Assembly: GCF_010548305.1 (NCBI RefSeq)
Contig: NZ_JAAGLV010000007.1
Span: 1 to 64,000 of the forward strand
From: Streptomyces sp. SID13031
GTDB lineage: Bacteria > Actinomycetota > Actinomycetes > Propionibacteriales > Kribbellaceae
DNA length: 64,000 bases
Direction: 5' to 3'
Made by a program: the position numbers and the translations under genes. Below are positions 16,848-25,645 of the stretch, one piece after another. The number at the start of each line of letters is the position of its first letter. Position 1 is the stretch's first letter. The notes under the pieces are model-generated. The model had not been told where the DNA came from. It was given only the letters and a program-made list of their open reading frames with translations, and made no database searches.

Positions 16848-18001
16848 GCTCCCCATCCGGCCTGCTGGCCGTCGGCTCGGTCCTTGCTGATCTGTTCGAA
16901 GTAGCCGCTGCGGTGGTAGGCCGCCACGGGATCCGGGTCGAGCCCTTGCGCGGTCCGCAGGTCTGCGAGCAACGGACGGACGTCGGTGTTGAAGGCGTCC
17001 ATCATCGCGGCGTTCGCGGCCAGCACGTCACCGTCCTGCTGGGCCTTGCGGAGCGCGTCGCGGTCGACCAGTAGCGCCTTCGCCGTCGCCTCCTGGACAT
17101 TCATCACCGAGCGGATGATGGCCGGGATCTTCGCCTCGATGTTGTGGCACTGGTCGAGCATGAAGGCGATGCCGCCGCTCGGGTCGAGGGCGTCACCCCG
17201 GACGATCTCGTTCATGATCCGGAACAGCTGGAACGGGTCGGCCGCGCCCACCATCAGGTCGTCGTCGGCGTAGAACCGGCTGTTGAAGTCGAACGCACCG
17301 AGCTTCTTGGCCCGCAGCAGGAAGGCCACGATGAACTCGATGTTGGTCCCCGGTGCGTGGTGCCCGGTGTCGATGCAGACCACGGCCTTCGGCCCGAGCT
17401 CGAGGCAGTGCGCGTACGACGTACCCCAGTCGGGGACGTCGGTGGCGTAGAAGGCCGGCTCGAACAGCTTGTACTCCAGGAGCATCCGCTGGTCGTCGCC
17501 GAGCCGGTCGTAGACCTCCTTGAGCGCCGCGGCCAGCCGGTCCTGCCGATCCCACATGTCGTCCTGGCCGGGGTAGTTCGTGCCGTCGGAGAACCACAGC
17601 TTGAGGTCCCGCGAGCCGGTGGCGTCCATGATCTCGATGCACTCGAGCAGGTGGTCGGTCGCCTTCCGCCGGATCCGGGGATCCGGGTTGGTGACGCTGC
17701 CCAGCTTGTAGTCGTCGTCCTGGAAGACGTTGCTGTTGATCGCGCCGAGCCGGACGCCCTGCTCCTTGGCGTAGGCCTCGAGCGCCGCGTAGTCGTCGAC
17801 CTTGTCCCACGGGATGTGCAGCGCGACGCTCGGCGCCACCCCCGTGTACTTGTGCACGACGGCCGCGTCGGCGATCTTCTCCTCCGGCGACCGCGGGACG
17901 CCGGGCTGGCTGAACACCTTGAACCTGGTGCCCGAGTTGCCGAACGCCCACGAGGGCAGCTCGATCTCCTGACGGCTCAGTGCATCGGTCACGCTGGTCA
18001 T
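16844..18001 (-). CDS. rhaI: L-rhamnose isomerase (Gram-positive type)
   Basis: 385 residues. It is a xylose-isomerase-like TIM barrel converting L-rhamnose to L-rhamnulose. 'DLKLWFSDGTNYPGQDDM', 'LLEYKLFEPAFYATD', 'VCIDTGHHAPGTNIEF' and 'DFNSRFYADDDLMVGAADP' carry the metal-binding Glu, Asp and His residues of the RhaI family. Tightly packed between the mutarotase (1 base gap) and the aldolase (4-base overlap). Confidence 0.93.
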   Translation of the reverse strand: MTSVTDALSRQEIELPSWAFGNSGTRFKVFSQPGVPRSPEEKIADAAVVHKYTGVAPSVALHIPWDKVDDYAALEAYAKEQGVRLGAINSNVFQDDDYKLGSVTNPDPRIRRKATDHLLECIEIMDATGSRDLKLWFSDGTNYPGQDDMWDRQDRLAAALKEVYDRLGDDQRMLLEYKLFEPAFYATDVPDWGTSYAHCLELGPKAVVCIDTGHHAPGTNIEFIVAFLLRAKKLGAFDFNSRFYADDDLMVGAADPFQLFRIMNEIVRGDALDPSGGIAFMLDQCHNIEAKIPAIIRSVMNVQEATAKALLVDRDALRKAQQDGDVLAANAAMMDAFNTDVRPLLADLRTAQGLDPDPVAAYHRSGYFEQISKDRADGQQAGWGA

Positions 18002-18002
18002 A

Positions 18003-18338
18003 TCAGTCCTCGGTACTCGGAGTCAGATGGAAGATCTCGGGCAGCAGCACGAACGACTCGTCCGGCGGACGACCCTCGATTTCGCTGAAGTAGGCCTTCA
18101 TTTCGGTCTGCCAGCGGTTGTTCACCTCGGTCGCCGCCATCGCCTTCTGCGCCGCCTCCAGGTCGTCGGCCTCGACGTACCCGACGAGCAGGCCGTCATC
18201 GCGGAGGAAGAGCGAGTAGTTGTGCCAGCCGGAGTCCCGGAGGGCGGCTTGCATCTCCGGCCACACGTCGCGGTGGCGTTCGACGTACTCGTCCAGCCGG
18301 CTCGGCTTGACCTGGAGGCAGAAGCAGTAGCGGTTCAT
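18003..18338 (-). CDS. rhaM: L-rhamnose mutarotase
   Basis: 111 residues, the usual size. It interconverts alpha and beta anomers of L-rhamnose, speeding entry into the isomerase. Motifs 'YCFCLQVKPSRLDEY', 'HRDVWPEM', 'HNYSLFL' and the C-terminal 'EIFHL' with the conserved active-site His and Tyr/Trp residues are clear. It lies between the binding-protein gene and rhaI. Confidence 0.93.
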   Translation of the reverse strand: MNRYCFCLQVKPSRLDEYVERHRDVWPEMQAALRDSGWHNYSLFLRDDGLLVGYVEADDLEAAQKAMAATEVNNRWQTEMKAYFSEIEGRPPDESFVLLPEIFHLTPSTED

Positions 18339-18361
18339 GGCGATGACCGGGGTGGTGTGGC

Positions 18362-19453
18362 TCAGAAGTCGAACTTGTCGATGTTGGCCGCGGTGAACTC
18401 GGTCGGGGGGCCGAGCACGATCTCACCGTCCACGCCGACCGTGTAGTCGCCGAGCTTGCCCGCCTTGAACTTCTCCCCCGCGGCGCCGGTGATCTGCCCC
18501 GACTTGAGCGCGGCACCGGCGTACGCAGCGAGGTACCCGATGTCGGCCGGGTTCCAGAGGGCGAACTTCTTGACCGTCCCGTCCTTGACGAACTTGCGCA
18601 TCTGGTTGGGCAGGCCGAGGCCGGTGATCGCGACCTTGCCCTTGTAGTTGGAGGAGCTCACGTACCGCGAGGCGGCGGCGATGCCGACCGTCGTCGGCGA
18701 CACGATCACCTTGAGGTTCGGATAGGTCTGCAGCAGACCCTGCGCCTCGGTGAACGACTTCTGGTCGTCATCATTGCCATAGGCAACCTTGACGAGCTTG
18801 AGCTTGGCGTTCTCCGGCTTGGCCAGCTCGGTCTTCATCACCGCGATCCAGGAGTTCTGGTTGGTCGCGTTCGGCGTCGCGGACAAGACGGCGATCTCAC
18901 CAGAACCACCGGCCAGCTCACTCGCCATCTTCACCAGGCTCTCGCCGATGCCCTGCGTGGTGGCCTGGTTGATGAACGCGTCCCGGCAGTTCTTCGAGGC
19001 GTCGGAGTCGAACGAGACGACCTTGATCCCGGCCTTGCGGGCCTGGTTGAGCGACGGGCAGACCGCGTTCGGGTCGTTGGCGGCGACGACGATCACGTCC
19101 TGCTGCTGCTGGATCAGCGTGTTGATGTAGCTGACCTGCGAGGACGCGCTCGCGTCGTTCGGGCCGACCAGCTTGTACTCGCCCTTGATCTCGCCGACCG
19201 CGACCTTGCCGCCGCCGACCTCGACGTCGGTGTAGGGGTTGTTCAGCTGTTTGGGCAGGTAGGCGATCTTGAGGCCTTCCTTGAGCGGCGCGTTCGGGTC
19301 GGCAGCGGCCGATCCGGTGCTGCTCGGCGCGCCGGTGGCGTCGTTCGCCGAGCTCGACTTGGTGGTGCCACCACCGCACGCGGTGAGCGCGAGCGAGGCG
19401 ACGGCCACCGTCGACAGCGGTACCGCCAGGCGGCGAGAGATGCGGAAAGACAT
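18362..19453 (-). CDS. rhaS: Rhamnose ABC transporter substrate-binding lipoprotein
   Basis: 363 residues. The signal peptide ends in a lipobox (SLALTACGGG), so the mature protein is lipid-anchored outside the membrane. The body is a periplasmic-binding-protein type I fold (Peripla_BP_4) with 'VVAANDPNAVCPSLNQARKA' and 'VVSFDSDASKNC'. The closest known group is the RhaS rhamnose-binding family. It would deliver L-rhamnose to the two permeases encoded upstream. Confidence 0.9.
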   Translation of the reverse strand: MSFRISRRLAVPLSTVAVASLALTACGGGTTKSSSANDATGAPSSTGSAAADPNAPLKEGLKIAYLPKQLNNPYTDVEVGGGKVAVGEIKGEYKLVGPNDASASSQVSYINTLIQQQQDVIVVAANDPNAVCPSLNQARKAGIKVVSFDSDASKNCRDAFINQATTQGIGESLVKMASELAGGSGEIAVLSATPNATNQNSWIAVMKTELAKPENAKLKLVKVAYGNDDDQKSFTEAQGLLQTYPNLKVIVSPTTVGIAAASRYVSSSNYKGKVAITGLGLPNQMRKFVKDGTVKKFALWNPADIGYLAAYAGAALKSGQITGAAGEKFKAGKLGDYTVGVDGEIVLGPPTEFTAANIDKFDF

Positions 19454-19479
19454 GGGCTGTCCCTTCTGGACAAGCGGCC

Positions 19480-20544
19480 TTACAGGGGATGGGTAGTCCG
19501 GTGCCGGCGGCGCTGGACCGAGCCGCGGACGGCATTGGCGAGCTTGGGAGCAAGGACGGAGGCGATCAGCAGCACGCCGGTGACGACGTTGAGCGCCTCG
19601 TTGGAGACGTCGGACAACCGCAGAGCGTTCTGCAGCGAGGCGAGCAGGACGACGCCGGCGATCACGCCCGGAAGTGCGCCCTTGCCACCGAAGATGGAGA
19701 CACCGCCGAGCAGGACAGCTGCCACGACCGCCAGCTCGAGTCCGGCGCCGTTGTCTGCACGAGCGCTGGAGTAGCGCAGCGTCCAGAGCACTCCGGCAAG
19801 GCCGGCCACGAGACCGCTGACGACGTACAGCCAGAACTTGAGCTGGCCCGGGCGGACGCCGGCGAACCTTGCGGCCTGCTCGCTGGCACCGACCGCGAAG
19901 ACGGCCCGGCCGATCGGGGTCGCGTGCAGCACCACACCGAAGACGATGGCGAGCACGAAGATGATGAGCAGCACGTTCGGGATCGACGTACCGGCGATGT
20001 TGCCGGTCACCCAGTCGGTGTAGAAGGCCGGGAAGTCGGCAACCGCTCCATCACCCAGTACTACGAACGCCAGGCCGCGATACAGGGCGAGGGTGCCGAT
20101 CGTGACGGCCAGGGACGGCAGGCCGAGCACGGTGACGAAGAAGCCGTTGACCGCGCCCAGCACGGCGCCGAGCAGCAGGCAGATCGGGATGATCGTCTCG
20201 ATCGGCTGGTTCGCGTTCCAGAGTGAGCCCATCACGGCGCTGGACAGGCCGAGCGTGCTCGCCACCGACAGGTCGATCTCACCGGTCACGATCACCAGCG
20301 TCATCGGCAGGGCGACGAGCGCGATCGGCAGCAGGTCGAGGATGAGGAAGCCGAAGTTCTGCGACGTTCCGAAGTTGTCCACGGTGACTGAGGCAACGAT
20401 CAGCACCACCACGGTGACGGCGATGATCGCTACGTTCCAGTTGGCGAACCGCCCGGCCAAGCCGGCGGCTGCGCTGCCGCTGCCTGCGCCGCCACCGTCA
20501 GAGGCGGGGGTTCGGTCTGGAGCGATGCTGGTGTCAGCTGACAT
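19480..20544 (-). CDS. rhaQ: Rhamnose ABC transporter permease
   Basis: 354 residues, BPD_transp_2 family (RbsC-like), with about 8-10 transmembrane segments. The typical 'TGEIDLSVASTLGLSSAVMG' and 'GVSIFGGKGALPGVIAGVVLL' motifs are present. It overlaps the other permease gene by 11 bases. The two permeases would form a heterodimeric channel; which one is called P or Q is arbitrary here. Confidence 0.88.
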   Translation of the reverse strand: MSADTSIAPDRTPASDGGGAGSGSAAAGLAGRFANWNVAIIAVTVVVLIVASVTVDNFGTSQNFGFLILDLLPIALVALPMTLVIVTGEIDLSVASTLGLSSAVMGSLWNANQPIETIIPICLLLGAVLGAVNGFFVTVLGLPSLAVTIGTLALYRGLAFVVLGDGAVADFPAFYTDWVTGNIAGTSIPNVLLIIFVLAIVFGVVLHATPIGRAVFAVGASEQAARFAGVRPGQLKFWLYVVSGLVAGLAGVLWTLRYSSARADNGAGLELAVVAAVLLGGVSIFGGKGALPGVIAGVVLLASLQNALRLSDVSNEALNVVTGVLLIASVLAPKLANAVRGSVQRRRHRTTHPL

Positions 20545-21592
20545 GACTGCCTCGCTTCTTCAGGGAGGTCGCCACCCGGGCGGCGACCAGCCGGTCGGCG
20601 CCGATGGCGAGCAGGATCAGGCCGCCGACGATCGCCTGCTGCCAGAACTGGTTGATCTCCAGCACCGCGAGCGAGCTGCCGATCGTGGTCAGCAGCAGCG
20701 CACCGAGCGCCGCACCCCAGACCGAACCGCTACCGCCGAAGACGGCGACCCCGCCGACCACGACCGCGGCGACGACGTTCAGCTCGTACCCCGTGCCTGC
20801 CGCCGCGTCGATCGTTCCGAAGCGGGCCGCGAAGAGCACCCCGGCCAGGCCGGCCAGCGCGCCACTCGCGCCGAAGGCGCCGATCGTGCGCCGCCCGACC
20901 GAGATACCGGCCAGCTTCGCCGCCTGCGGGCTCGAGCCCATCGCGTACAGCTCGCGGCCGACGCGGTAGTTCCGCAGGACGATTCCGGTGACGACGAGCA
21001 CCAGCAGCGCGATCAGGACGAGGTACGGGACGCCCAGCAAGGTCGCGTTGCCGAAGTCGAGGAAGCCCGACGGCAGCTCATCCGCGTTGATCTGCTGGCC
21101 GCCGGCCCAGAAGTAGGTGATGCCACGGACGACGTAGAGCGTGCCGAGGGTGACGACCAGGGCGGGCACGTTGCCGTAGCGGACGAGCACTCCGTTGACC
21201 GCGCCACAGACTCCGCCGACGGCAGCGCCGATCAGCAGGGCCAGCACGACGGGCAGTCCGGGGTTGTCGCGCAGCAGCGTGCCAACGGTGAACGCGCTCA
21301 GGCCGAGCACGGACCCCACCGAGAGATCGATGTTGCGGGTGATCACCACCACGGCCTGGCCGACCGCCAGAACGGCCAGGATCGCGGTGCCGAGCAGGAT
21401 GTCGCGGATGCTCTGGCCGGACAGGAACCGTGGGTTGGAGATCGCGGTCACGGCGACGAGCACCGCGAGCGCCAGCACGATGCCCAGCTCGCGGGCGCGC
21501 AGTACCAGATCGAGTGGGGATCGCCGGGTGGTCACGCCGCCCGGGAGGTCGACGGCCGGCGCGACGCTCGCGCGGGTGGGTGCGGCGGTCAT
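20534..21592 (-). CDS. rhaP: Rhamnose ABC transporter permease
   Basis: 352 residues starting MTAAPTRASV; the start overlaps the ATPase stop by ATGA. BPD_transp_2 family with 'TRNIDLSVGSVLGLSAFTVG' and 'GGVAVFGGSGSVWGAALG'. Longer in-frame readings to 22465 run inside the ATPase gene and are not real. It works with the neighbouring permease, ATPase and lipoprotein. Confidence 0.88.
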   Translation of the reverse strand: MTAAPTRASVAPAVDLPGGVTTRRSPLDLVLRARELGIVLALAVLVAVTAISNPRFLSGQSIRDILLGTAILAVLAVGQAVVVITRNIDLSVGSVLGLSAFTVGTLLRDNPGLPVVLALLIGAAVGGVCGAVNGVLVRYGNVPALVVTLGTLYVVRGITYFWAGGQQINADELPSGFLDFGNATLLGVPYLVLIALLVLVVTGIVLRNYRVGRELYAMGSSPQAAKLAGISVGRRTIGAFGASGALAGLAGVLFAARFGTIDAAAGTGYELNVVAAVVVGGVAVFGGSGSVWGAALGALLLTTIGSSLAVLEINQFWQQAIVGGLILLAIGADRLVAARVATSLKKRGSHVS

Positions 21593-23094
21593 ACCGAGGC
21601 CTCCTGTCCCATCGCGGCGAACATCACCGACTCCTCGGTGGCCCGCTCGCGGTCGAGCTCGGCGACCAGCCGGCCCTCGCGCATCACGAGCACCCGGTCG
21701 GCCATCCCGAGCACCTCGGGCAGCTCCGACGAGACCATCAGGACGGCCACTCCTTCCGCGGCGAGGCTGGACATCAGCCGGTGCACCTCGGCCTTGGTGC
21801 CGACGTCGATACCTCGGGTCGGCTCGTCGACGATCAGCAGCTTCGGCGCCGTCGCCAGCCACTTGGCCAGCACGACCTTCTGCTGGTTGCCACCGGACAA
21901 GGTGCCGACCTCGTCCTGGAGCCGGCCGTACTTCGTCTTCAGGCGCTCGGTCCACTCCTTGGCCGACCGTCGCTCGCTGCTGCCGGTCAGGAAGCCGAGC
22001 TGGGAGAGCGAGCGCGACCTGGGCAGCGTCACGTTGCGCTCGATCGACAGCTCCATCACCAGGCCCTGCTGACGACGGTCCTCCGGGACCAGCGCGACCC
22101 CGGCGGCCATCGCGGCACGCGGCGAGGCCGGCTTCAGCGTCTTGCCACCGACCTTGACCGTGCCCGCGTCGCGCGGATCGACGCCGAAGATCGACTGCAC
22201 CACCTCGGACCGGCCGGAGCCGACCAGCCCGGCCAGCGCGACGATCTCCCCGGCGCGGACCTCGAAGGAGACGTCGGCGAAGACGGGGTCGCGGGTCAAT
22301 CCGGTCACGCTCAGCACCACCGCACCGGGCGTCACCTCCTGCTTGGGGAACAGCGCACCCAGCTCGCGGCCGACCATCCGGCGGACCATCTCGTCGACGC
22401 TGACCGCACTGACCAGATCGGTGGAGACGTGCTTGCCATCGCGCATGATCGTCACCCGCTCGCACAACGCGGTGATCTCCTCGAACCGGTGCGAGATGAA
22501 GACCAGAGCGGCACCGTCGTCACGCAACGACCGGGCCACCGCGAACAAGCGCTCGACCTCGACCCCGGTCAGGGCAGCGGTCGGCTCGTCCATCACCACG
22601 ACGCGCGCGTCCGCGGAGAGTGCCTTCGCGATCTCGACCAGTTGCTGGTCGGCGATCGACAGACCGCGGGCCGGACGGCTCGGCTCGATCGCGACGCCGA
22701 GCCTGTTGAAGAGCTGCTCGTGCTGCTTGATCATGGCCGCCCGGTCGATGGTTTTGAAACGACCCAGTGGCTGCCGGCCCATCGCGATGTTCTCCGCGAC
22801 GGACAGATCCGGGAACAGCGTCGGCTCCTGGTAGATCACCGCGATCCCGGCGGCCTTGGCGCCGGCCGGGGTGGTCAGCTCGATCGGCGCGCCGTCGAGC
22901 TCGAGCGTGCCGGAGTCGGGGCGATGCACGCCTGCCAGCATTTTCACGATGGTGGACTTGCCCGCGCCGTTCTCCCCGACCAGCGCGTGCGCCTCACCTC
23001 CGTACAGGTCGAAGGAGACGCCCTGGACGGCGGCGACGGCGCCGAACGACTTGGACACCTCACGCACCCGTAGTACTGGGGCTTCGGTCGGCAT
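21589..23094 (-). CDS. rhaT: Rhamnose ABC transporter ATPase (two nucleotide-binding domains)
   Basis: 501 residues with two ABC domains in tandem, as in RbsA/RhaT. The first has Walker A 'GENGAGKSTIVKML' and signature 'GLSIADQQLVEIAKAL'; the second has a degenerate P-loop 'GLVGSGRSEVVQSI' and signature 'TLSGGNQQKVVLAKWL', with Walker B 'KLLIVDEPTRGID'. The ATG at 23094 follows GGAGG with 5 bases spacing; a GTG at 23100 is less likely. It is the first gene of the minus-strand operon. Confidence 0.92.
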   Translation of the reverse strand: MPTEAPVLRVREVSKSFGAVAAVQGVSFDLYGGEAHALVGENGAGKSTIVKMLAGVHRPDSGTLELDGAPIELTTPAGAKAAGIAVIYQEPTLFPDLSVAENIAMGRQPLGRFKTIDRAAMIKQHEQLFNRLGVAIEPSRPARGLSIADQQLVEIAKALSADARVVVMDEPTAALTGVEVERLFAVARSLRDDGAALVFISHRFEEITALCERVTIMRDGKHVSTDLVSAVSVDEMVRRMVGRELGALFPKQEVTPGAVVLSVTGLTRDPVFADVSFEVRAGEIVALAGLVGSGRSEVVQSIFGVDPRDAGTVKVGGKTLKPASPRAAMAAGVALVPEDRRQQGLVMELSIERNVTLPRSRSLSQLGFLTGSSERRSAKEWTERLKTKYGRLQDEVGTLSGGNQQKVVLAKWLATAPKLLIVDEPTRGIDVGTKAEVHRLMSSLAAEGVAVLMVSSELPEVLGMADRVLVMREGRLVAELDRERATEESVMFAAMGQEASV

Positions 23095-23137
23095 GCTCAC
23101 CTCCGGCGGGTTCGGTGGTCCTGATCAAGGGTGTTGC

Positions 23138-23149
23138 TGAAAGGTTTCA
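23138..23149. promoter_or_regulatory. Likely LacI-family operator in the divergent promoter region
   Basis: TGAAAGGTTTCA is an inverted repeat with 5-bp arms (TGAAA/TTTCA), the typical size for LacI/GalR regulators. It lies 44 bases upstream of rhaT in the space between rhaT and the LacI-type gene. A half-site (CACGTTTCA, near 23274-23282) lies just before the regulator's start. Inference: the divergently encoded regulator binds here and controls both units. Confidence 0.5.
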
Positions 23150-23297
23150 AGAAGATTGCACGAAGGTAATCGTGGGCCGCTCCGGGCGTCAAGACCTGAT
23201 CGCAAGTCTGTGGAGAACCACGGAGGAACACTGCGGTTTTCCACAGGAAAGCGGGTACGCTTCGTCAGCTATCACGTTTCAACCCCGGGGAGGCCGC

Positions 23298-24476
23298 GTG
23301 ACACCGAGTGGCGCTGCGGACCGCGCACGCCGGACGCCGGACCCGGCCCGTACGGCGAAACCCGTGACCGGCCGGTCGAGGTCGGCGAGGGCGCTGCGGG
23401 CAGGGGATCCGGGCAGCGGACCAATCACCCCACGCAAGCGGCGACCGGCCGTCCCGGCGCGATCGGCGGCCGGCGTGAAGGATGTCGCGGCCGCGGCGGG
23501 AGTCTCGCTCGGTACGGTCTCGAACGTGCTGAATCGGCCGGAAATGGTCAGCCCGACGACCCGCGCGAAGGTCGAGGACGCGATGGCGTCGCTCGGCTTC
23601 GTCCGGAACGAGTCGGCGCGGCAACTGCGGGCCGGTTCAAGCCGGATCATCGCCTACCTGATGCTCGACGCCGGCAACCCGTTCTTCACCGATGTCGCGC
23701 GCGGTGTGGAGGAGGCGGCGCAGAAGGCCGGCTTGTCGGTCTTCCTCTGCAACAGCAACGAGGACGCGGCACGCGAGGCGGACTACCTCGATCTGCTCGA
23801 GCAGCAACGCGTCCAAGGCGTGCTGATCACGCCGATCGATCCCGACTCGTCACGCCTGCGCAACCTGCCCGACCGCGGTACGCCGGTGGTCGTGGTCGAC
23901 CGTGCGATCGACGACGGCGAGCACTGTTCGGTCGCGGTCGACGACGTACTGGGCGGCGAGGTCGCGCTGACTCATCTGATCGAGCTCGGCCATCAGCGGA
24001 TCGCCTTCGTGGGCGGGCCGAACACGATCGGCCAGGTCACCGATCGGCGTGCGGGTGCGCGTGCGGCGCTACAGCAGGCCGGGCTGCCGGCCGAGAACCT
24101 GGTCGACGTTCTGACCGGCGCCTTGACAGTCGCCGAAGGTAGGGGCGCTGGGCAACGACTTGCCGGGCTGCCCGCGGACCGGCGACCGACCGCGGCCTTC
24201 TGCGCGAACGACCTGCTGGCGTTGGGATTGCTCCAGCAATGCGTGAGCCTGGGGCTCCGGGTGCCGGAGGATCTCGCCATCGTCGGTTATGACGACATCG
24301 AGTTCGCCGCCGCGGCCGCAGTACCGCTGACCTCGGTGCGCCAACCACGCCAACTACTCGGCCGTACCGCCGCGGAGCTACTCCTCGACGAGTCCTCCAA
24401 CCCCGACCACGAGCACCAGCGCGTCACCTTCACCCCAGAACTCATCGTCAGAACATCTACCCGCGGCAATGCATAG
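23298..24476 (+). CDS. LacI-family regulator of the rhamnose operon
   Basis: 392 residues from a GTG preceded by GGGGAGG. After an Arg/Pro-rich 55-residue extension the HTH reads 'GVKDVAAAAGVSLGTVSNVL', followed by the hinge helix 'RNESARQLRAG'. The periplasmic-binding-like domain contains 'YLMLDAGNPFFTDVARGVEEAA' split here as its first strand and helix. It is divergent from the rhamnose operon with a palindromic site between, so it is most likely the rhamnose-responsive repressor. The N-terminal extension is longer than usual; an internal start near the HTH is possible. Confidence 0.88.
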   Translation: MTPSGAADRARRTPDPARTAKPVTGRSRSARALRAGDPGSGPITPRKRRPAVPARSAAGVKDVAAAAGVSLGTVSNVLNRPEMVSPTTRAKVEDAMASLGFVRNESARQLRAGSSRIIAYLMLDAGNPFFTDVARGVEEAAQKAGLSVFLCNSNEDAAREADYLDLLEQQRVQGVLITPIDPDSSRLRNLPDRGTPVVVVDRAIDDGEHCSVAVDDVLGGEVALTHLIELGHQRIAFVGGPNTIGQVTDRRAGARAALQQAGLPAENLVDVLTGALTVAEGRGAGQRLAGLPADRRPTAAFCANDLLALGLLQQCVSLGLRVPEDLAIVGYDDIEFAAAAAVPLTSVRQPRQLLGRTAAELLLDESSNPDHEHQRVTFTPELIVRTSTRGNA

Positions 24477-24640
24477 GACACCCGCCCTCGTACTGTCCGG
24501 CCCGCCGGGCGTTGGAAAGACCACCGTTGGGGTGGCGGGTGTTCGATCGCTGTGTCGAGCTGGGGCAGGCTCCTGCGTTCGGGTCGCGGACGCGAAGAAG
24601 ACACCGACCTGGCCGTGAGGCTGGTTCTGCCTCGGTCCCG
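24469..24640 (+). pseudogene. Frameshifted, truncated P-loop ATPase remnant
   Basis: An ATG overlapping the regulator's stop opens 'ALVLSGPPGVGKTTVG', a perfect Walker A. The next expected segment, 'GWRVFDRCVELGQAPAF', is in the +2 frame after a run of four G residues at about 24529-24532, so one extra G breaks the gene. Only about 50 codons are recognisable; no Walker B or later domain follows. It is the decayed start of an AAA-type ATP-binding protein. The stretch 24641-24972 holds no gene I can support. Confidence 0.55.
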
Positions 24641-24972
24641 GGCCGGTCGTCTGACCGACGTACCCCTGCGGACGCCGGTAAGTGCAGCCGGCCCAGGGCC
24701 GAAGGAAACAAACCTTACCCCTGTCCCCCCAGTATCCGAATGCCCTCTCGCGGCGCGAGACGCTCACTGAAGCCGCTGCCCACACGCTCAGCTTGCCCCG
24801 AATATCCAGTATTCGATACCCCACGTCTCGCTAACCGGTCAACGAGATCAACCGAAAGCCACCTGGCCATCGCCTGGCTCACCGCCGGCTCGAACCCTGG
24901 TGACCATTTCGGTTGGTCCGAATTTCAGTTCACCCCGTGTCTGTGGAGCGGGTTTCGTGACACGATTTCGGG

Positions 24973-25521
24973 GTGGACAGGGATGGGTTCTGGGAGCTTG
25001 TCGAGGCGGCTCGGGCTGAGGTGGATGACACCGTCGCGGATCCTGATGGGGTCGCTGACGCGTTGAGGAAGGCGCTGGGTGAGTTGGCGCTGGAGGAGAT
25101 CGCCGGGTTCGGCGTGGAGCTGGAGCGGTTGCTCGCGGAGTCGTACCGGCAGGATCTGTGGGGTGCGGCGTACCTGATCAACGACGGCGCCTCCGATGAC
25201 GGGTTCGATTTCTTCCGTGGCTGGCTGGTCGCGCAGGGGCGGGAGGTCTGGGAAGCGGCGATGGCCGACCCTGATTCGCTCGCCGATGTGGTCGACGAGG
25301 ACCTGGGTGAGGGGTTCGAGGGGTTCGACGGCGAGGGGACGCTGAGCGTCGCCCAGCACGCCTACGAGGCGGCGGGTGGCTCGAGTTCGGATTACTGGGA
25401 AGCGGTCGAAGCGGCCGGCATCGACACCCCGGATATCCCGATCGGCCAAAACTTCGACTTCGACGACAGCGCCGAGATGGAGACCCGCTACCCCCTCCTG
25501 GCCGCACTCCTGGACAGCTAG
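24973..25521 (+). CDS. DUF4240 domain protein
   Basis: 182 acidic residues starting (GTG) MDRDGFWELVEAARAE. The N-terminal 'FWELVEAAR' and 'DLWGAAYLINDGASDDGFDF' followed by 'RGWLVAQGREV' are the hallmarks of the DUF4240 family, a small cytoplasmic family common in actinobacteria with no known role. It may bind a partner through its acidic surface, but this is a guess. No good ribosome site is seen. Confidence 0.75.
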   Translation: MDRDGFWELVEAARAEVDDTVADPDGVADALRKALGELALEEIAGFGVELERLLAESYRQDLWGAAYLINDGASDDGFDFFRGWLVAQGREVWEAAMADPDSLADVVDEDLGEGFEGFDGEGTLSVAQHAYEAAGGSSSDYWEAVEAAGIDTPDIPIGQNFDFDDSAEMETRYPLLAALLDS

Positions 25522-25525
25522 GGCT

Positions 25526-25625
25526 GTCCCGACCGACAGGACATAGTGAGGTCCGCGGCCGAGTCCCACGCTCACGGAAGCCCTGACCTACCGCAGTACG
25601 GGCACTATGTCCTGTCGGTCGGGAC
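25526..25625. repeat. Perfect 23-bp inverted repeat with 54-bp spacer
   Basis: The arm 25526-25548 (GTCCCGACCGACAGGACATA and GTG) is repeated exactly in reverse complement at 25603-25625. It fills the space between two convergent genes. There is no T tract on either side and no reading frame inside. It may be a bidirectional terminator or a remnant of a small inverted-repeat element. Confidence 0.8.
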
Positions 25626-25645
25626 GGTGAGGGGTCAGACGGAGC

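Noticed and set aside
14496..16904. 802-residue plus-strand frame over the aldolase/dehydrogenase
   Set aside because: Antisense to a well-defined bifunctional enzyme with full motifs; composition is that of a shadow frame.
21593..22465. N-terminal extension of the second permease to 22465
   Set aside because: It would lie inside the ATPase gene in another frame. The ATGA-coupled start at 21592 is preceded by the correct family N-terminus.
20093..23073. Long plus-strand frames over the rhamnose ABC genes
   Set aside because: They mirror the permeases and ATPase on the other strand and carry no motif of their own.
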